Below, piece by piece: positions 9,330 through 21,000 of a stretch of DNA of 64,000 nucleotides; within the stretch, counting starts at the first letter, position 1; each line of letters begins with the position of its first letter. The notes beneath the pieces were generated by a model that saw only the letters and a list, made by a program, of their open reading frames with translations, was not told the origin of the DNA and searched no databases. A program made the position numbers and the translations under genes. The stretch comes from Lottia gigantea (taxonomy: Eukaryota; Mollusca; Gastropoda; Lottiidae), in contig NW_008707425.1 in NCBI RefSeq assembly GCF_000327385.1, forward strand, positions 602,081 through 666,080. Direction: 5' to 3'.

Positions 9330-11509
9330 GTAAGATCCCATGCTTTATTAACTTTTTATAGTTCTAGAGAGGTTTTTTCTAAATGAGTAATAATAATAAT
9401 AATAATAATAACTTTATTAGAAGTCCATTTGCAAAAGGCAATCTTCCCTGGGATCATTCTACATACAACTAGAATAACATATTTACAAAATAATAAGATA
9501 ATAAAATGGAAAATAGAAATAAAGGATGAAAATTAAGGGTCACATTAAGGTGATTCAAATATATGTAAAAAAGAAATGTAATCTTCAGAACATTAAAGAT
9601 AATAGGATATTTATAAAATAATTCTAGTCACTCTTATTATCATAGTTCCCTTTTCAGTCCTGTTTTAAAACATTCTACACTCTTGGATTGTTTAAGTACT
9701 TGAGTAAATTTACTAGGGCTGCAATTCTATACACTATATACACTATACCAATCCAACAATACGATTTATTGCGATTCATTTAGTAGAGAAGGAAAGAGAA
9801 AAAATAGTAGAAATTGGTAAAAATAACTAACAAGTTTGTCACTATTAAGCACTTGAGAACATTTAGAAGTAAGGTGAAATCTCAATTTTTAAAGTCAGAA
9901 ATAAATTTGTGCAAATTTTGATGTGAAAATCATACTTGGAAAATGAAAACATGATACAATTTCATATACACAGAAGGATTCTGAGTCATTCATTATTAGA
10001 GGGGACTAAGAATTAATCGTGCTGATACATCACAATTATTTTTACCCAATTCAATGCATCGATAAGAGGGGAAAGAATCAGAAACAATCTTTTGTACAAA
10101 ATTTACAGAATATATGTTATCTTGGCTGGCAAGCTGATATATTTTTTTTACTGGTGTTTTTCTAAAGAATGATAACAAAATGTTTTTGATTATTATTGGT
10201 TCCTTGGTTTAATTTACAAACATTCTTCACCTCCAACCACAGCTACACTGAATTATGTTTTCTGTTATTTCAGAATCAAATAGCACTAGAAATAGAATGT
10301 GCCTGTAAATCTATTCCAATGATGAGTATACCTACAGTTTTCATGTTTTTTATGGAAATTAGAGGTTACAGTAAACTATATGATAATGTACATGATTGGA
10401 AACATGGTGAGAATCTCTATATTCTATGATATAGAAATATTAAAACAGAAACTGTAACATATTTTTAAGCAAAATTAAATGAGACTAACTGAAAACGCAA
10501 AATATCCACATCAGTTGATTGTAAAGCAAAAGCCTACGCTAATAAAACTAAACCCTGTATCAGGTGTTTAGCTAAAAAGAGGCATTTCTTTAATTCAATA
10601 ATTTGAACTTGTCTTGAAGTACAGACACAAAAACAAATTTCAACTTGACGAACTTCAGTAGGGAGGTATGCTGAAAAAGGTCAATTGTCTGAAGATCGCA
10701 GAGCTTGAAACTCTGTAAAAACATGTTTCAGAGTCTGTTTTAATATTTGTAGGTGCTATAAGTATGATATTTAAAAATGATAATCAGACTAGGATTTTGA
10801 TAAAACAAAATGTTGAAGTCATTATAGCTTTTATTCAGAACATTCAGGGGGGGGCAATATGCCAGGCATTACCCATATTCATTAGTTTCCATCATGAGCA
10901 GAAATTGATGATATATGTGATTCTTTTACAGGATGGTTTGGTATAGTCTGGAGTATTGCTACCTTTATATTATTTACTGATATGGCTATATACTGGATAC
11001 ATAGATGGCTACATCTGAAACAAGTCTACAAATATCTACACAAATTACATCATAAATGGAAAGTCACGACTCCATTTGCTAGTCACGCTTTTCATCCGTT
11101 GGATGGATTCATTCAAAGTTTACCGTACCATTTGTATCCGTTTTTCTTTCCTCTACACAAAATAACCTATTTGGTGTTGTTTGTATTTGTGAATATTTGG
11201 ACAGTGTCGATACATGATGGAGATTATCGTGTTCCAACATTGTTAAAAGCTGTGATAAATGGTTCAGCTCATCACACGGACCATCATCTCTTTTATTCCT
11301 ATAATTATGGACAGTTTTTTACTCTGTGGGATAAGGTTGGAGGATCTTATCGTAACCCCAGTGCCTTTGAAGGATGTGGACCATTAGATGAGGTCATGAA
11401 GAGGTCAGGAAAACAAAATGGATTTTCTGAAACAAATGGCCATAGCAATAAGATGTCTGGAGAACCGAATGGATTTTCTACAGCAAATGGTCATAAGAAG
11501 TCAAATTAA
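9120..11509 (+). CDS. SC5D: Lathosterol oxidase / sterol C5-desaturase, complete coding region (3 coding exons)
   Basis: Coding exons 9120-9329, 10274-10406 and 10932-11509 (210+133+578 nt) give 306 aa; human SC5D is about 299. All junctions are GT/AG and in phase. The ATG lies 23 bp inside an exon whose acceptor (GTGTTTCAG) ends at 9096, so a 5' UTR exon lies upstream. The N-terminus [16 protein letters not shown] is almost the same as human. Hydrophobic spans lie at about 30-55, 85-98 and 117-137. The three iron-binding histidine boxes of the fatty-acid-hydroxylase superfamily are intact: H138-x3-H142, H151-xx-H154-H155 and H229-xx-H232-H233. Conserved strings include [15 protein letters not shown] and [10 protein letters not shown]. 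Known role: a di-iron ER membrane enzyme that introduces the delta-5 double bond into lathosterol-type sterols. Oddity: the C-terminus carries a duplicated NGFSxxNGH segment. Confidence 0.97.
9385..9660. repeat. (AAT)n microsatellite with possible retroposon 3' end
   Basis: About eight AAT units (9388-9412) run into AACTTTATTAG and an AT-rich tail inside SC5D intron 1. A trinucleotide run joined to such a segment resembles the 3' end of a LINE or SINE, but no body was identified. Confidence 0.35.
10274..10406 (+). CDS. SC5D: SC5D second coding exon
   Basis: Acceptor TGTTATTTCAG ends at 10273; donor G|GTGAGA begins at 10407. Encodes residues 71-114 plus one base of codon 115. It includes the conserved [12 protein letters not shown] stretch (human [12 protein letters not shown]). 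Confidence 0.93.
10932..11509 (+). CDS. SC5D: SC5D last exon with the catalytic histidine boxes
   Basis: Acceptor TTCTTTTACAG ends at 10931 and completes a Gly codon. All three histidine boxes are in this exon. Stop TAA at 11507-11509. The last 35 residues are a polar Asn/Gly/Ser/Lys tail. Confidence 0.95.
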
Positions 11510-11958
11510 ACTATATCTGTGAAATATTGGTGGTATATTGGTTAGTGTTGTTGCTTATAGTCCCATCAAAGTGCTTTATTCCAGAGTTATCTTCTATGTC
11601 AATACCACTAATTAATAACTTAAAAGAGCCAAAAATGTGAATAACCAAATAAGCAACTTTAACCACAAACTTGTGAATCCTTCGAGATCTCTTTGGCACT
11701 GGTGTACTTTCTAGTCGCCCCTCTTTCAATTAAGCTACCTGAAACTTTGCAGAAAGATATTCTCTGAAAATTTCAGAAAATTACAAAGTATATCAGTTTT
11801 TGCACTAATAATTTATTAAACAGTGTCAACTCTTTTCCTGGGAGAGTCAAAAAAGGACAGATTTATTAATCTATATTTCTATATATTTTATATCAAAAAC
11901 ATCAATTAAAATTAGACCCAACTATCGTTTTCATTTTTTTATTTGTTTCTATTTTTAG

Positions 11959-12287
11959 TACAGTCACTTCAGTTTAGGGTCAAGGGATCAAAGTCTTGAA
12001 CATTCGTCAAATTAACCTTTTGTCCTAAGCTGGTGACATTAGCTTTAACCAATCAAATTTAACTGAGTTAATTCAGAACATCCAATGAAAGATGTGTTTT
12101 CTATTTTCACTTGCAGTGGACTTGATAAACTGGACTATTACTCCTGAAAATACACCTTTGATCGCATCAGAAAACACCAACACTGGAGAAGGAGTAAATT
12201 TGATTGGTTAAAAAAGGTTAGGTCAAAAGGTTAATTTAACAAATAGTCATGACTCCAGTTGTAAGACCATACTTTGAAGTGACTATA
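11959..12287. mobile_element. MITE with ~100-bp inverted repeats, TA-flanked (Tc1/mariner-like)
   Basis: The left end CAGTCACTTCA (11961) is matched by TGAAGTGACT near 12275-12284. Farther in, AAATTAACCTTTTG and AACCAATCAAATTTA occur on the left and reappear reverse-complemented on the right as CAAAAGGTTAATTT and TAAATTTGATTGGTT. TA dinucleotides flank both ends. CAGT termini with TA targets are typical of Tc1/mariner elements; there is no transposase. It lies in the SC5D 3' flank. Confidence 0.65.
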
Positions 12288-12761
12288 AAAACAAAACTAA
12301 TAAAAAAAGAAAAAAAAAGTTGGGGCTAATTTTAATAAGACTGCGAAAATATTATCTTTACTTACTGATGCTGGTCTTCAACTTTTTTTGAGTATTTTTG
12401 AACCAACATTGGTTGTTTAGGCATGGTTTGCCACTTTTAAATTTATTATTTGTAAGATAACGTAAATTTATTATAATAATTTCAATCACACATAATTATG
12501 CTTGTTATATTCTGAGTAAGTATTATATTAGTTCTGTGTTTTATGTAAAACAGTGTAATAACAAAACTACTAAGAGTTAAATAGTCATTGAGTTACTTTT
12601 TAATTTATTGCTTCTGAGATAATAATCCAACAAAAAAAAGGTGATAAAATACATGCAGTTCTAAACAAGGTTATTTTACATTCAAATTAAATATATGAAG
12701 TGATTTCCAAGTTTTATTTAAGTAAGCCCATATTCTCAATGGTCCGTGTTGGTACTTCGTC

Positions 12762-13111
12762 TTAAAGTAATAGAACGTCTTAGAATGAACATAAAATTTA
12801 AGTTCTCAAGAATGGTCAATATGAGTATATATTCATCAGTGAACTTACCTGGTGTCATAAAGTTACAACAGTATTCCTGTAAAATCTGGAAAATTCATAA
12901 AACTAAGTAATTATTGAAAAACGCTTAATCTTAATATTAATTGCATATTTATGGATAATTACTAAGTTTTTTGGATTTATAGGATTATATAAGGATCCTG
13001 TTATGTTATTTATGACACCAGGTATATCTACTGATGAATATACATGCTCTTACAGGCCAAGTTAAAAATTCTTAAATCTTATGTTCATTTTAAGATGTAG
13101 TATTCCTCTAA
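12762..13111 (+). mobile_element. Foldback MITE, TTAAAGT family, copy 1
   Basis: Begins TTAAAGTAATAGAACG, then AGAATGAACATAAAATTTAAG; the right arm ends with TTATGTTCATTTTAAG. Each arm also holds ACCTGGTGTCATAAA (left) or TTTATGACACCAGGT (right), so the single strand folds into a long hairpin. The right boundary is approximate. Confidence 0.7.
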
Positions 13112-13820
13112 ATCTTGACAACAATTGCCACCTTTGTTGTATTACAGAGGTTTGTAAATGCAGTGATTTGAATAGATTGTACGCTAGTAAATACAGTCAA
13201 TCAGAGCGCCCTTGACAGAAGTTTTAAAAATAATAAGCCATAATGTTTGCTGTTTTTCTTTCAAGGGCTCTTATTTGCCGGGTGTATTAAGTATAAGAAA
13301 GAATTCATAAGAAAGACTATTGTAGAGCAGTTGCTACAAAGGCTTAAAGCAGTAATTTGTTTACTACTACTAAGGCCTACTGGTTTTTTTCCTCAAAAAT
13401 GATCCAAGAATTGCTGAGATGTTTTTCAGGGATGAAAAATTTTATTTTATTATAGAAAATTATATTTGTTATTTGTTGTAGAATCCAAAATAAATTTTTA
13501 ATAGAAATGTTGTCTTTTGATGAAATTATTGATTTAAGAAGTGAGCAAAAACTTATGTATTATAAATGATGTACACAAGATGTTCTATTGAACACATTTA
13601 AAGGTTTACCTACATGTTACTACTACTGAATCTGCCTCATAATAAAATATGCTGCTCGTAATAGGTTTTGTTGGCAAATTTCTCTTTTGACTTCATTTCT
13701 GGTTTGTATAATTATTTCATATGAACACAGACTTTAGTGAGATTAAGATAATAAGAATATTAGGGATAAAGAAACTATTTTATGGACTACTTTACTTATT
13801 CTTAATATGATGGCCAATTT

Positions 13821-14176
13821 CCTTAGAAATTTCTTAGAATGAACATAAAAGTTTATACTTGGCCAACGAGAGCATATATTCATCAGTAGATATACCTGGT
13901 GTCATAAATAACATAACAGTTTCCTTATATAATCCAATAAATTCAAAATCTTATTTTTTCCAAAGCAATGGAATTCATTATGAAATTAACTTTTGAAAAA
14001 AGGCTTAATATTAAGTGTTTTTCAATAATTAATGATTTTTATCAATTTTCCGGATTTTACAGGGATTCTGTTGTAACTTTATGACACCAGGTAAGTTTAC
14101 TGAAGAATATATACTCATATTGACCATTCTCGAGAACTTAAATTTTATGTTCATTTTAAGACATAGTATCACTTTA
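13821..14176 (-). mobile_element. Foldback MITE, TTAAAGT family, copy 2 (inverted relative to copy 1)
   Basis: Its right arm (about 14080-14176), reverse-complemented, matches the left arm of the element at 12762 almost base for base, including GGTCAATATGAGTATATATT. Its left arm matches that element's right arm. It ends ...CACTTTAA, keeping the TTAAAGT terminus. Left boundary approximate. Confidence 0.7.
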
Positions 14177-15640
14177 ATGTTTACAGGAAAATAACTTGGT
14201 CCTTGACCAAACCTATTGGCATTGATTGCTAGCAAGTCATTGACCAAAGTAAAATACCCTTGAAATTGGTTCTCAAAATAATAAACGACAAAAATTTGAA
14301 GCCTGTACAAAAATTCTTTTTATTTTACATTACAAAAACTACATTGGTATAATCAGTATATCTCTAAATTCAACTACTTATCACACGATTTTTAACAAAC
14401 AAACAAACAAGGTATTTTGATCTGATATTTTTCAGGTGGTATCAAATAATACAAACATTAACAGAGCATCAATATCATAAACAAACTTTAACAAACAGAA
14501 TAGTCAAACAGTAATAAAAAGGAAGTTTAGTAAATCTTCTAAAAGCAAACTGACAAATTTTGAGATTTACTTTCAATATAATTTGTTAAAAAAGTAACAA
14601 TTATTAGTTATTTTGAGATTTGCTTTGAACATCATTTGTTAAAAGGTATCAAATTTGGGTTTAATTTGGATATGTGTTTAGAATTAATTTTTCACTGCAA
14701 CTAAAGTAATAATCAATTAATTAAACACATTTATAATTAGAAGATTTAATTGAATGAAGAGTAGCAAGTGGTCTTTACAAAGTAAGTATCTAAATGATAA
14801 TAATCTGTTGGTGTAGTTCACATTTGAGAAAATTTCAAAAGTCAGTAATATAAACTAATATGAGATCTAAGAACTAAATAATACCTAATAATAACTAAAA
14901 TACTGATAATCTTACACTATTACTACATTTATTCAAAAATATCCAAACAGGTAAAGACTACTCGTATTTAGAGAACTAGGCACTTCAAACATTATCACTG
15001 GAATAAATACATTTATTTATAATGCTCAGATATTTGGCAAATTATTAACATAAATTCTTCAAACAAAACACATTGATTTTCAATAGATCTACTAGATCTA
15101 ATTTCTTTATGTTGAACATTATATTCATTATTAAGAATATTCAAAAAAAAAATTTTTCTTTAAGCATCAATATTCAGGCAAAGGCTCTACCTGAAATTTT
15201 CTTTTTTTGTCATGAATTGTTATTAAATACCATAATGTGACAATAGATCTCAAAGATTTAGTCTTATTGGTTTGTGGTGTGTGTAAACTTTACGGAAACC
15301 AAAGGAAATACAAAAGTTCATGCTTAAATCAACCAATCTGATGCTTGGCTTCCTTTAAAAGAGAAAAACACTAACATACACTGGTAATAATAATGTTCAT
15401 TTACTGGGATATGAATTGAAAAGTAAGATACAGTTATAAATCATAACATCATATTATGATCATTAACAATACAATAAGAAAACAACAAATAAGAAAGAAA
15501 ACCAAAATAAATATAAAATCTACCCTCTATATCACTGAATAAAATTTCCAAACTTTTATCAAAAATGAAAAAAATAAACATAAAAAAGATAAATAAATAA
15601 ATTACTGCTGTGATTTCTGAATGAGTTTCTTGATAACCAC
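14177..15640. other. Intergenic, between convergent SC5D and C2CD2L, nothing recognised
   Basis: AT-rich, without protein-like frames. Short stop-dense ORFs only. Confidence 0.4.
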
Positions 15641-15712
15641 TGAATGAACCACTGAATTAACCACTGAATGAACCACTGAATTAACCACTGAGTGAACCAC
15701 TGAGTAAACCTA
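15640..15712 (+). repeat. Tandem repeat, 15-bp unit (CCACTGAATGAA/CCACTGAATTAA)
   Basis: Five units of about 15 bp alternate between two variants (CCACTGAATGAA and CCACTGAATTAA), so the true period may be 30 bp. Confidence 0.75.
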
Positions 15713-15834
15713 TTTTAATCATCAAGAGAATCATAAAGAAATACCAGATGACTTGAGCAGCTCATGATTGTGATACAATAATTAAATAAAAAAAAACATT
15801 CAGCTTGATTAATTAACAATTACAAAACTATAGA

Positions 15835-16380
15835 TGGTAATTTGTTATCACAGGAAGTATACTTTGTGATAACATAAACTATACTTTTTAATTTGTAATA
15901 TCACAAACCAAATTTGGTTATTTATAATATAATGAACTATAGTTTGTAATTTATAATAACTGGAACTATAGTTTGTAATTTGTAATAACATGAACTATAG
16001 TTTGTAATTTGTAATAACATGAACTATAGTTTGTAATAACATAAACTATAGTTTGTAATTTATAATAACCATGAACTGCAGTTTGAAATAACTGGAACCA
16101 TAGTTTGTAATTTATAATAACATAAACTATAGTTTGTAATTTATAATAACCATGAACTACAGTTTGAAATAACCGGAACCATAGTTTGTAATTTATAATA
16201 ACATAAACTATAGTTTGTAATTTATAATAACCATGAACTACAGTTTGAAATAACTGGAACTATAGTTTGTAATTAATAATATCATGAACTATAGTTTGTA
16301 ATAACTGGAACTATGGTTTGTAATTTATAATAAAATAAACTATAGTTTGTAATTTGTAATAACAGGACTATAGATTGTAA
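15835..16380 (+). repeat. Minisatellite, ~25-35-bp unit (AACTATAGTTTGTAATTTATAATAA)
   Basis: At least 15 units share the palindrome AACTATAGTT followed by TGTAATTTATAATAAC. Blocks near 16065-16270 repeat at a longer period of about 85 bp (units with ACAGTTTGAAATAAC inserted), a simple higher-order structure. Confidence 0.85.
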
Positions 16381-17836
16381 TTGATGAAAGGACTAGAGCC
16401 TATGTCCAATTTTGCAAAAATAGTTCTTTTTGTGTAAATGAAATTGAACTTTCTGTTACAAACAAATACAAAGAAACAAAAGAGACACAAATAAAGATTT
16501 AAATAAATAAACACAAAATTTTCCATAACCCATGGAAAAATATTAGCTTTTGGGATGTTAAATTTCATGGCAGATGTCTACATGTTGACAAAGAGATGAA
16601 TTCTATAAATAGAAACTTTCTGTACATAATTAAGCTACATAGGAACACACTCTACAATCTTTCTCTATGTTTCTTCATTCTCTAATGATTCATCTTGTTA
16701 GTCATTGGGAATTTCTTCAACACAAATTTCAATCAAATATTAGCATAGAATATTAGAGGTAGGGTGTAGATTTTAACATATTCATATCTGAAGAGCTTAT
16801 GTGCTTTATCTGGAAATCCAATAATTCTGTTTTAAATTGTGTTAAATACACACTGTATCAAAACAAATTTTCTCTTATTCCAAGATGTAGTTATCAAAAT
16901 ACAAATGACCACAGACAAATTTGACAAATCCGCAGTTCCACAAGTACAACATTTTTGATGATATGGGTAAAGAAATTTTGCTTGTGATTAAACTTTCCTT
17001 TAAAGCATGAAATAAATATTTCCAGGCGCAAAATCTAAACTAATTGTGAAGAAAGACAATATTAATATAAATTTTATATTATGCCATTATTATGAATTGA
17101 ATATAATATTATGTTGAATTTATAATAATAATTAATAATGAAGACAATTATATTGGCCATAAACAATTGAGCGATCTCACAATAAACATCTAATCTTTTA
17201 GTAATAAAAAAACTGTGTTTAGTGTCATATATGCTTATTCGATCTCTCTACAGAGACTTAGCGCTGTTCCTGAAGAAAAAATCTAGAGAAAACCAGTCTG
17301 ATCAAAAAGCAGATCAGGATTACTGTACTTTTTTCAGTGTTTTTTCATTTATCTAGTACCAGTTTCCTTTTGGTAAATTAAAACTTAAGTCTGCATCAAC
17401 TGAACAGCCTACTGTTATCATCTGTATTTGACCATTTTGGTTCATGTGGAAAAGATTGTCTTCAAATTCATAGTCTGACAATATACACAATTTTATATAT
17501 CTTATTTTTTAAATATTATCAAAAAATTCTAACACAGACATTAATCCAACATTTTTATAATTGTGCAGGTTTATAACTTATATGCAACCAACATTTAGTT
17601 AATAGGTGGCACATTAACAAAAGGCTCATAATGTCTAATAAGTCAAGAGATAGGGAAAAGCTTATTATTGGTTCTTGAGGACTTTAATATTTACTAATCA
17701 CATTCACAGACTGGATAGTTACTGGAAAAACTTTCTGAACTTATAGACATGAACATCAGGGTATCAAGCTGAACACTTTGATGGAGAAGCTAAGACTATA
17801 AATAAAAAAGGAAGATAACTCTAATTACAGTTCCTC

Positions 17837-18054
17837 TCAAGACATTGATGATCTGTTTGTTGAACGGTTAAGTGAACTATCTCTTGACGGATTTTGTGAC
17901 CCTGTGGTTTTAAAGGAGCTGTCTCTTGAATTGTCTCTTGATTTGGATCTTCGCCGACTTCTTCGGAATAACTTCTTTAAGCTTCCTCCCAAGGATCGTG
18001 ATTTTTTAAGATTTGGTGAGGCATTTCCTTTGGCTCGGACTAATTCCAAATCAT
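17837..18054 (-). CDS. C2CD2L: C2CD2L last coding exon, polybasic plasma-membrane-binding tail
   Basis: Acceptor ATGTTTCAG (minus) precedes 18054; stop TGA at 17837-17839. Begins DDLELVRAK and has a dense basic stretch KKLFRRSRRRSKSR followed by Ser/Arg-rich sequence with many possible PKC sites. It aligns with the human end HDDLSNATATPSVRKK...RRLIKRFSFKSK. Confidence 0.88.
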
Positions 18055-21000
18055 CTGAAACATATAGAAGATATAAATATATATACAGTATATCAATCTA
18101 CATGTGTTGTTATGCAGATAGTTACTAAACTAGCCTATGCCTGTAGAAACACCTAATTATGCTTTAAAACAGACAAAAGCCAATATAATAAAATTTCATT
18201 CAATTTCTGATATTAAACCTACATATTTAAAAATAAAAAAATTTCAAAGGCATTAGGATAATGTTTCTCTTAATTCACTGTTCACTGCTACCCCATCCTT
18301 AGTATTTTGCAGTTCAAACAATTACATAAGCAGTAGCAACTTAACAAATATGACAAAAATAAAGTTTTTAAGCATGCACACTTTTGAAGTAAAAGGAATA
18401 AAAATTTTCTAAATTTAATTCATTTTAATAAAATAATAATTAAGACATGCAAGTATGATTAATTTCGTGCAATTTATATAATATATCTCATGATGCTATG
18501 TATTAAAACACAAGTGAAAAAAAAACTGAGGATGAAAATTAATTCTGTAACACTTTTTAACATTAGAATAATGTAGATGTTATATAGAATATTAACTAGA
18601 GTTTATCTAGAAATACTATCAGAATAGTAAGGAAATTACAAAATACCATGTGATTAACAACAATATACAAATTCATTAAGAGAAATTACAAAAAAGAATA
18701 TCAAAAATTACCAACTCATTAAGAGAAAATTTAGAAATTTTCTAGAGTATATCAAGAAAATACTAAGAATATATCAAGAAAATACTAAGAGTATATCAAG
18801 AAAAATACTAAGAGTATATCAAGAAAATACTATGAGCATATCAAGAAAATACTAAGAGTATTCCAAAAAAAGTAGTAAGAGTATATAAAATAAATACTAA
18901 AAGTATATGAAGAAATTTATCCAAAAATACTAAGAGTATATCAATAAAACATAGCATATCAAGAAAATGCCCAGAGAATATGAAGTAAATAAAGGCTCAC
19001 TCTTGTGAAGTGGGAAATTGGAATAATGTAGATAAAATAAGTATTTCTGATACACATACAAAGGCAATAACTCCTATAACATTACACAAATTATAGGTTC
19101 TTAGAACTGTACGCTGTATAGCAGCCTGATGTAATGAATGATATATTTACCAGAACAACATTACTAAATTACTAGACCTATGCTTAGTAGCATGGTTTTT
19201 GTCTCCAGAATGAGTCAGTAACAATAAGTAACTCACAACAAGACAAAACATGTTTAAACACTACCATATGAAAATGGGCAACTAAAATATGACCTGTTAC
19301 TAATGGTACTGAGGAATAGCTTAGCAGTCAGTCAGGATAGATCTAGATAAATAATGGCAATGGCCCAGGTAAATTATTGAAGGAAAATGTCTAAACTTCT
19401 CAAGACATTACAGGATGAATCAGAGTATGATATGTGTTAAATCAATTGACAATCCCAGTTGAACAGTAGTAGCCAATGTAAATGTCTGGTAAATAATTAT
19501 GTATGAATATTACTTAAAAATAACATTTGCGGCGGTGCAGAATTCAAATCTTGATCAAGCAACTAATCAAACATTAAAAATAGCGAAAGATTAAATTGAA
19601 TTGTATGATACATTAGACCCATTTATAACATGATTAATTGAATGTTTGAATGTCAATGAGGTAGGATAAAGGGCAACTGATCATTACCTCTGAACTCTGT
19701 TTCAAGCTGTAATGTCTGTTGGTGAAAAAAGCAAAATAAACAACAACAAAAAAAGAAACTAAAGATATTTTATATACTCAGTCAACAATTTCTATATCTG
19801 AGGCATCAGAAGGGCACAAAATTTCTTATAGAAAGGGATCCAAATATACAAGTGTTTTGCTCAAAATTTTTCCAGCTGGTCATTCCTACAACAAATTAAT
19901 TTGCACATTTTCAGCAGACAATTAGATTTCCCCTTTATTAGACATAAAACAAGTTCTTATATGCAAAGATGTCTCAGATGGATATAGATATTATTAACTG
20001 ATTATAAGGCAAAGTAAGCCAGGCAAAAATCAAAACAAAACCAAAATAGTGCTACTAAATAAAACAACTGTATCTAAATTTGGAAACCAAAGAACCTTTT
20101 GATTGAGGGCCATATGCTTGCTCTGGAGGTTTCAGATAGCGCCCTTCTTTATAACTGGAGGTATCTCTATCAGCGCTATGTGCTCGTTTCTTACGACCAA
20201 ATGCTTTCTTAAGGGCACTTCCAAATGAACTCTTCTTTTTCTCTGTTAGTGAGGAAGAAAAGAATAGTGAAAGATTGTCAAAACCTAGTTAGTCAGTTGA
20301 AGCTAAAAACCATAAGATAGTCTGATCACAATGGTATGGAATTGTCCAGCGGTCATGTTTTTCACTTGAAAATTTAACTTTGTAACTTAAAAATTAGACT
20401 TGCTTAACTGGGAAATATAAACCGGTAAATCCAAAATCTTGAAAATCAGTCTTGATTGTCCAAGATCTAATTTAGATTTGTTAGAGTCATTAAATCTAAT
20501 TATCCAGTTACTAAATCAGATATTTGTAAAAAAAAAAAAATTACCCCAAGACTCTTCCATACATTGGCCTATGTATATAGATATATGATAAAGATAAAAT
20601 CTAGCACTATAATTTTTAGACAAAAAAAAATTGTCCCTATAAGAGCAGGTTAAAGGAATCGTTTGTTGTAAGAATGTAATTTTACCAGTAAATCAAGCTT
20701 AAATTGTTGTTTCATGCACTTTTCTTCTTCCTTGAGTTAGATCAGAAAAAACATGGTGGAAATACAATAATACATGGAAGCGGGTCATAAAAGTGACAAA
20801 ATATAAACGGAACATTGCTTGAAGACATTCATTAAATCTATGCAGAATAAATAAATTATAGGAACATTTTTGACGTAAGACTGGAAAATAAAGTCTACTA
20901 ACCTTTATCAGGGGTACTTCGTTCTCGTTGTTGTGATGTGAAACCCCCAGATTCGTCAGTAGGAGTACTCTCTATTGTCTGAAAGTAAAAAAAATATATG

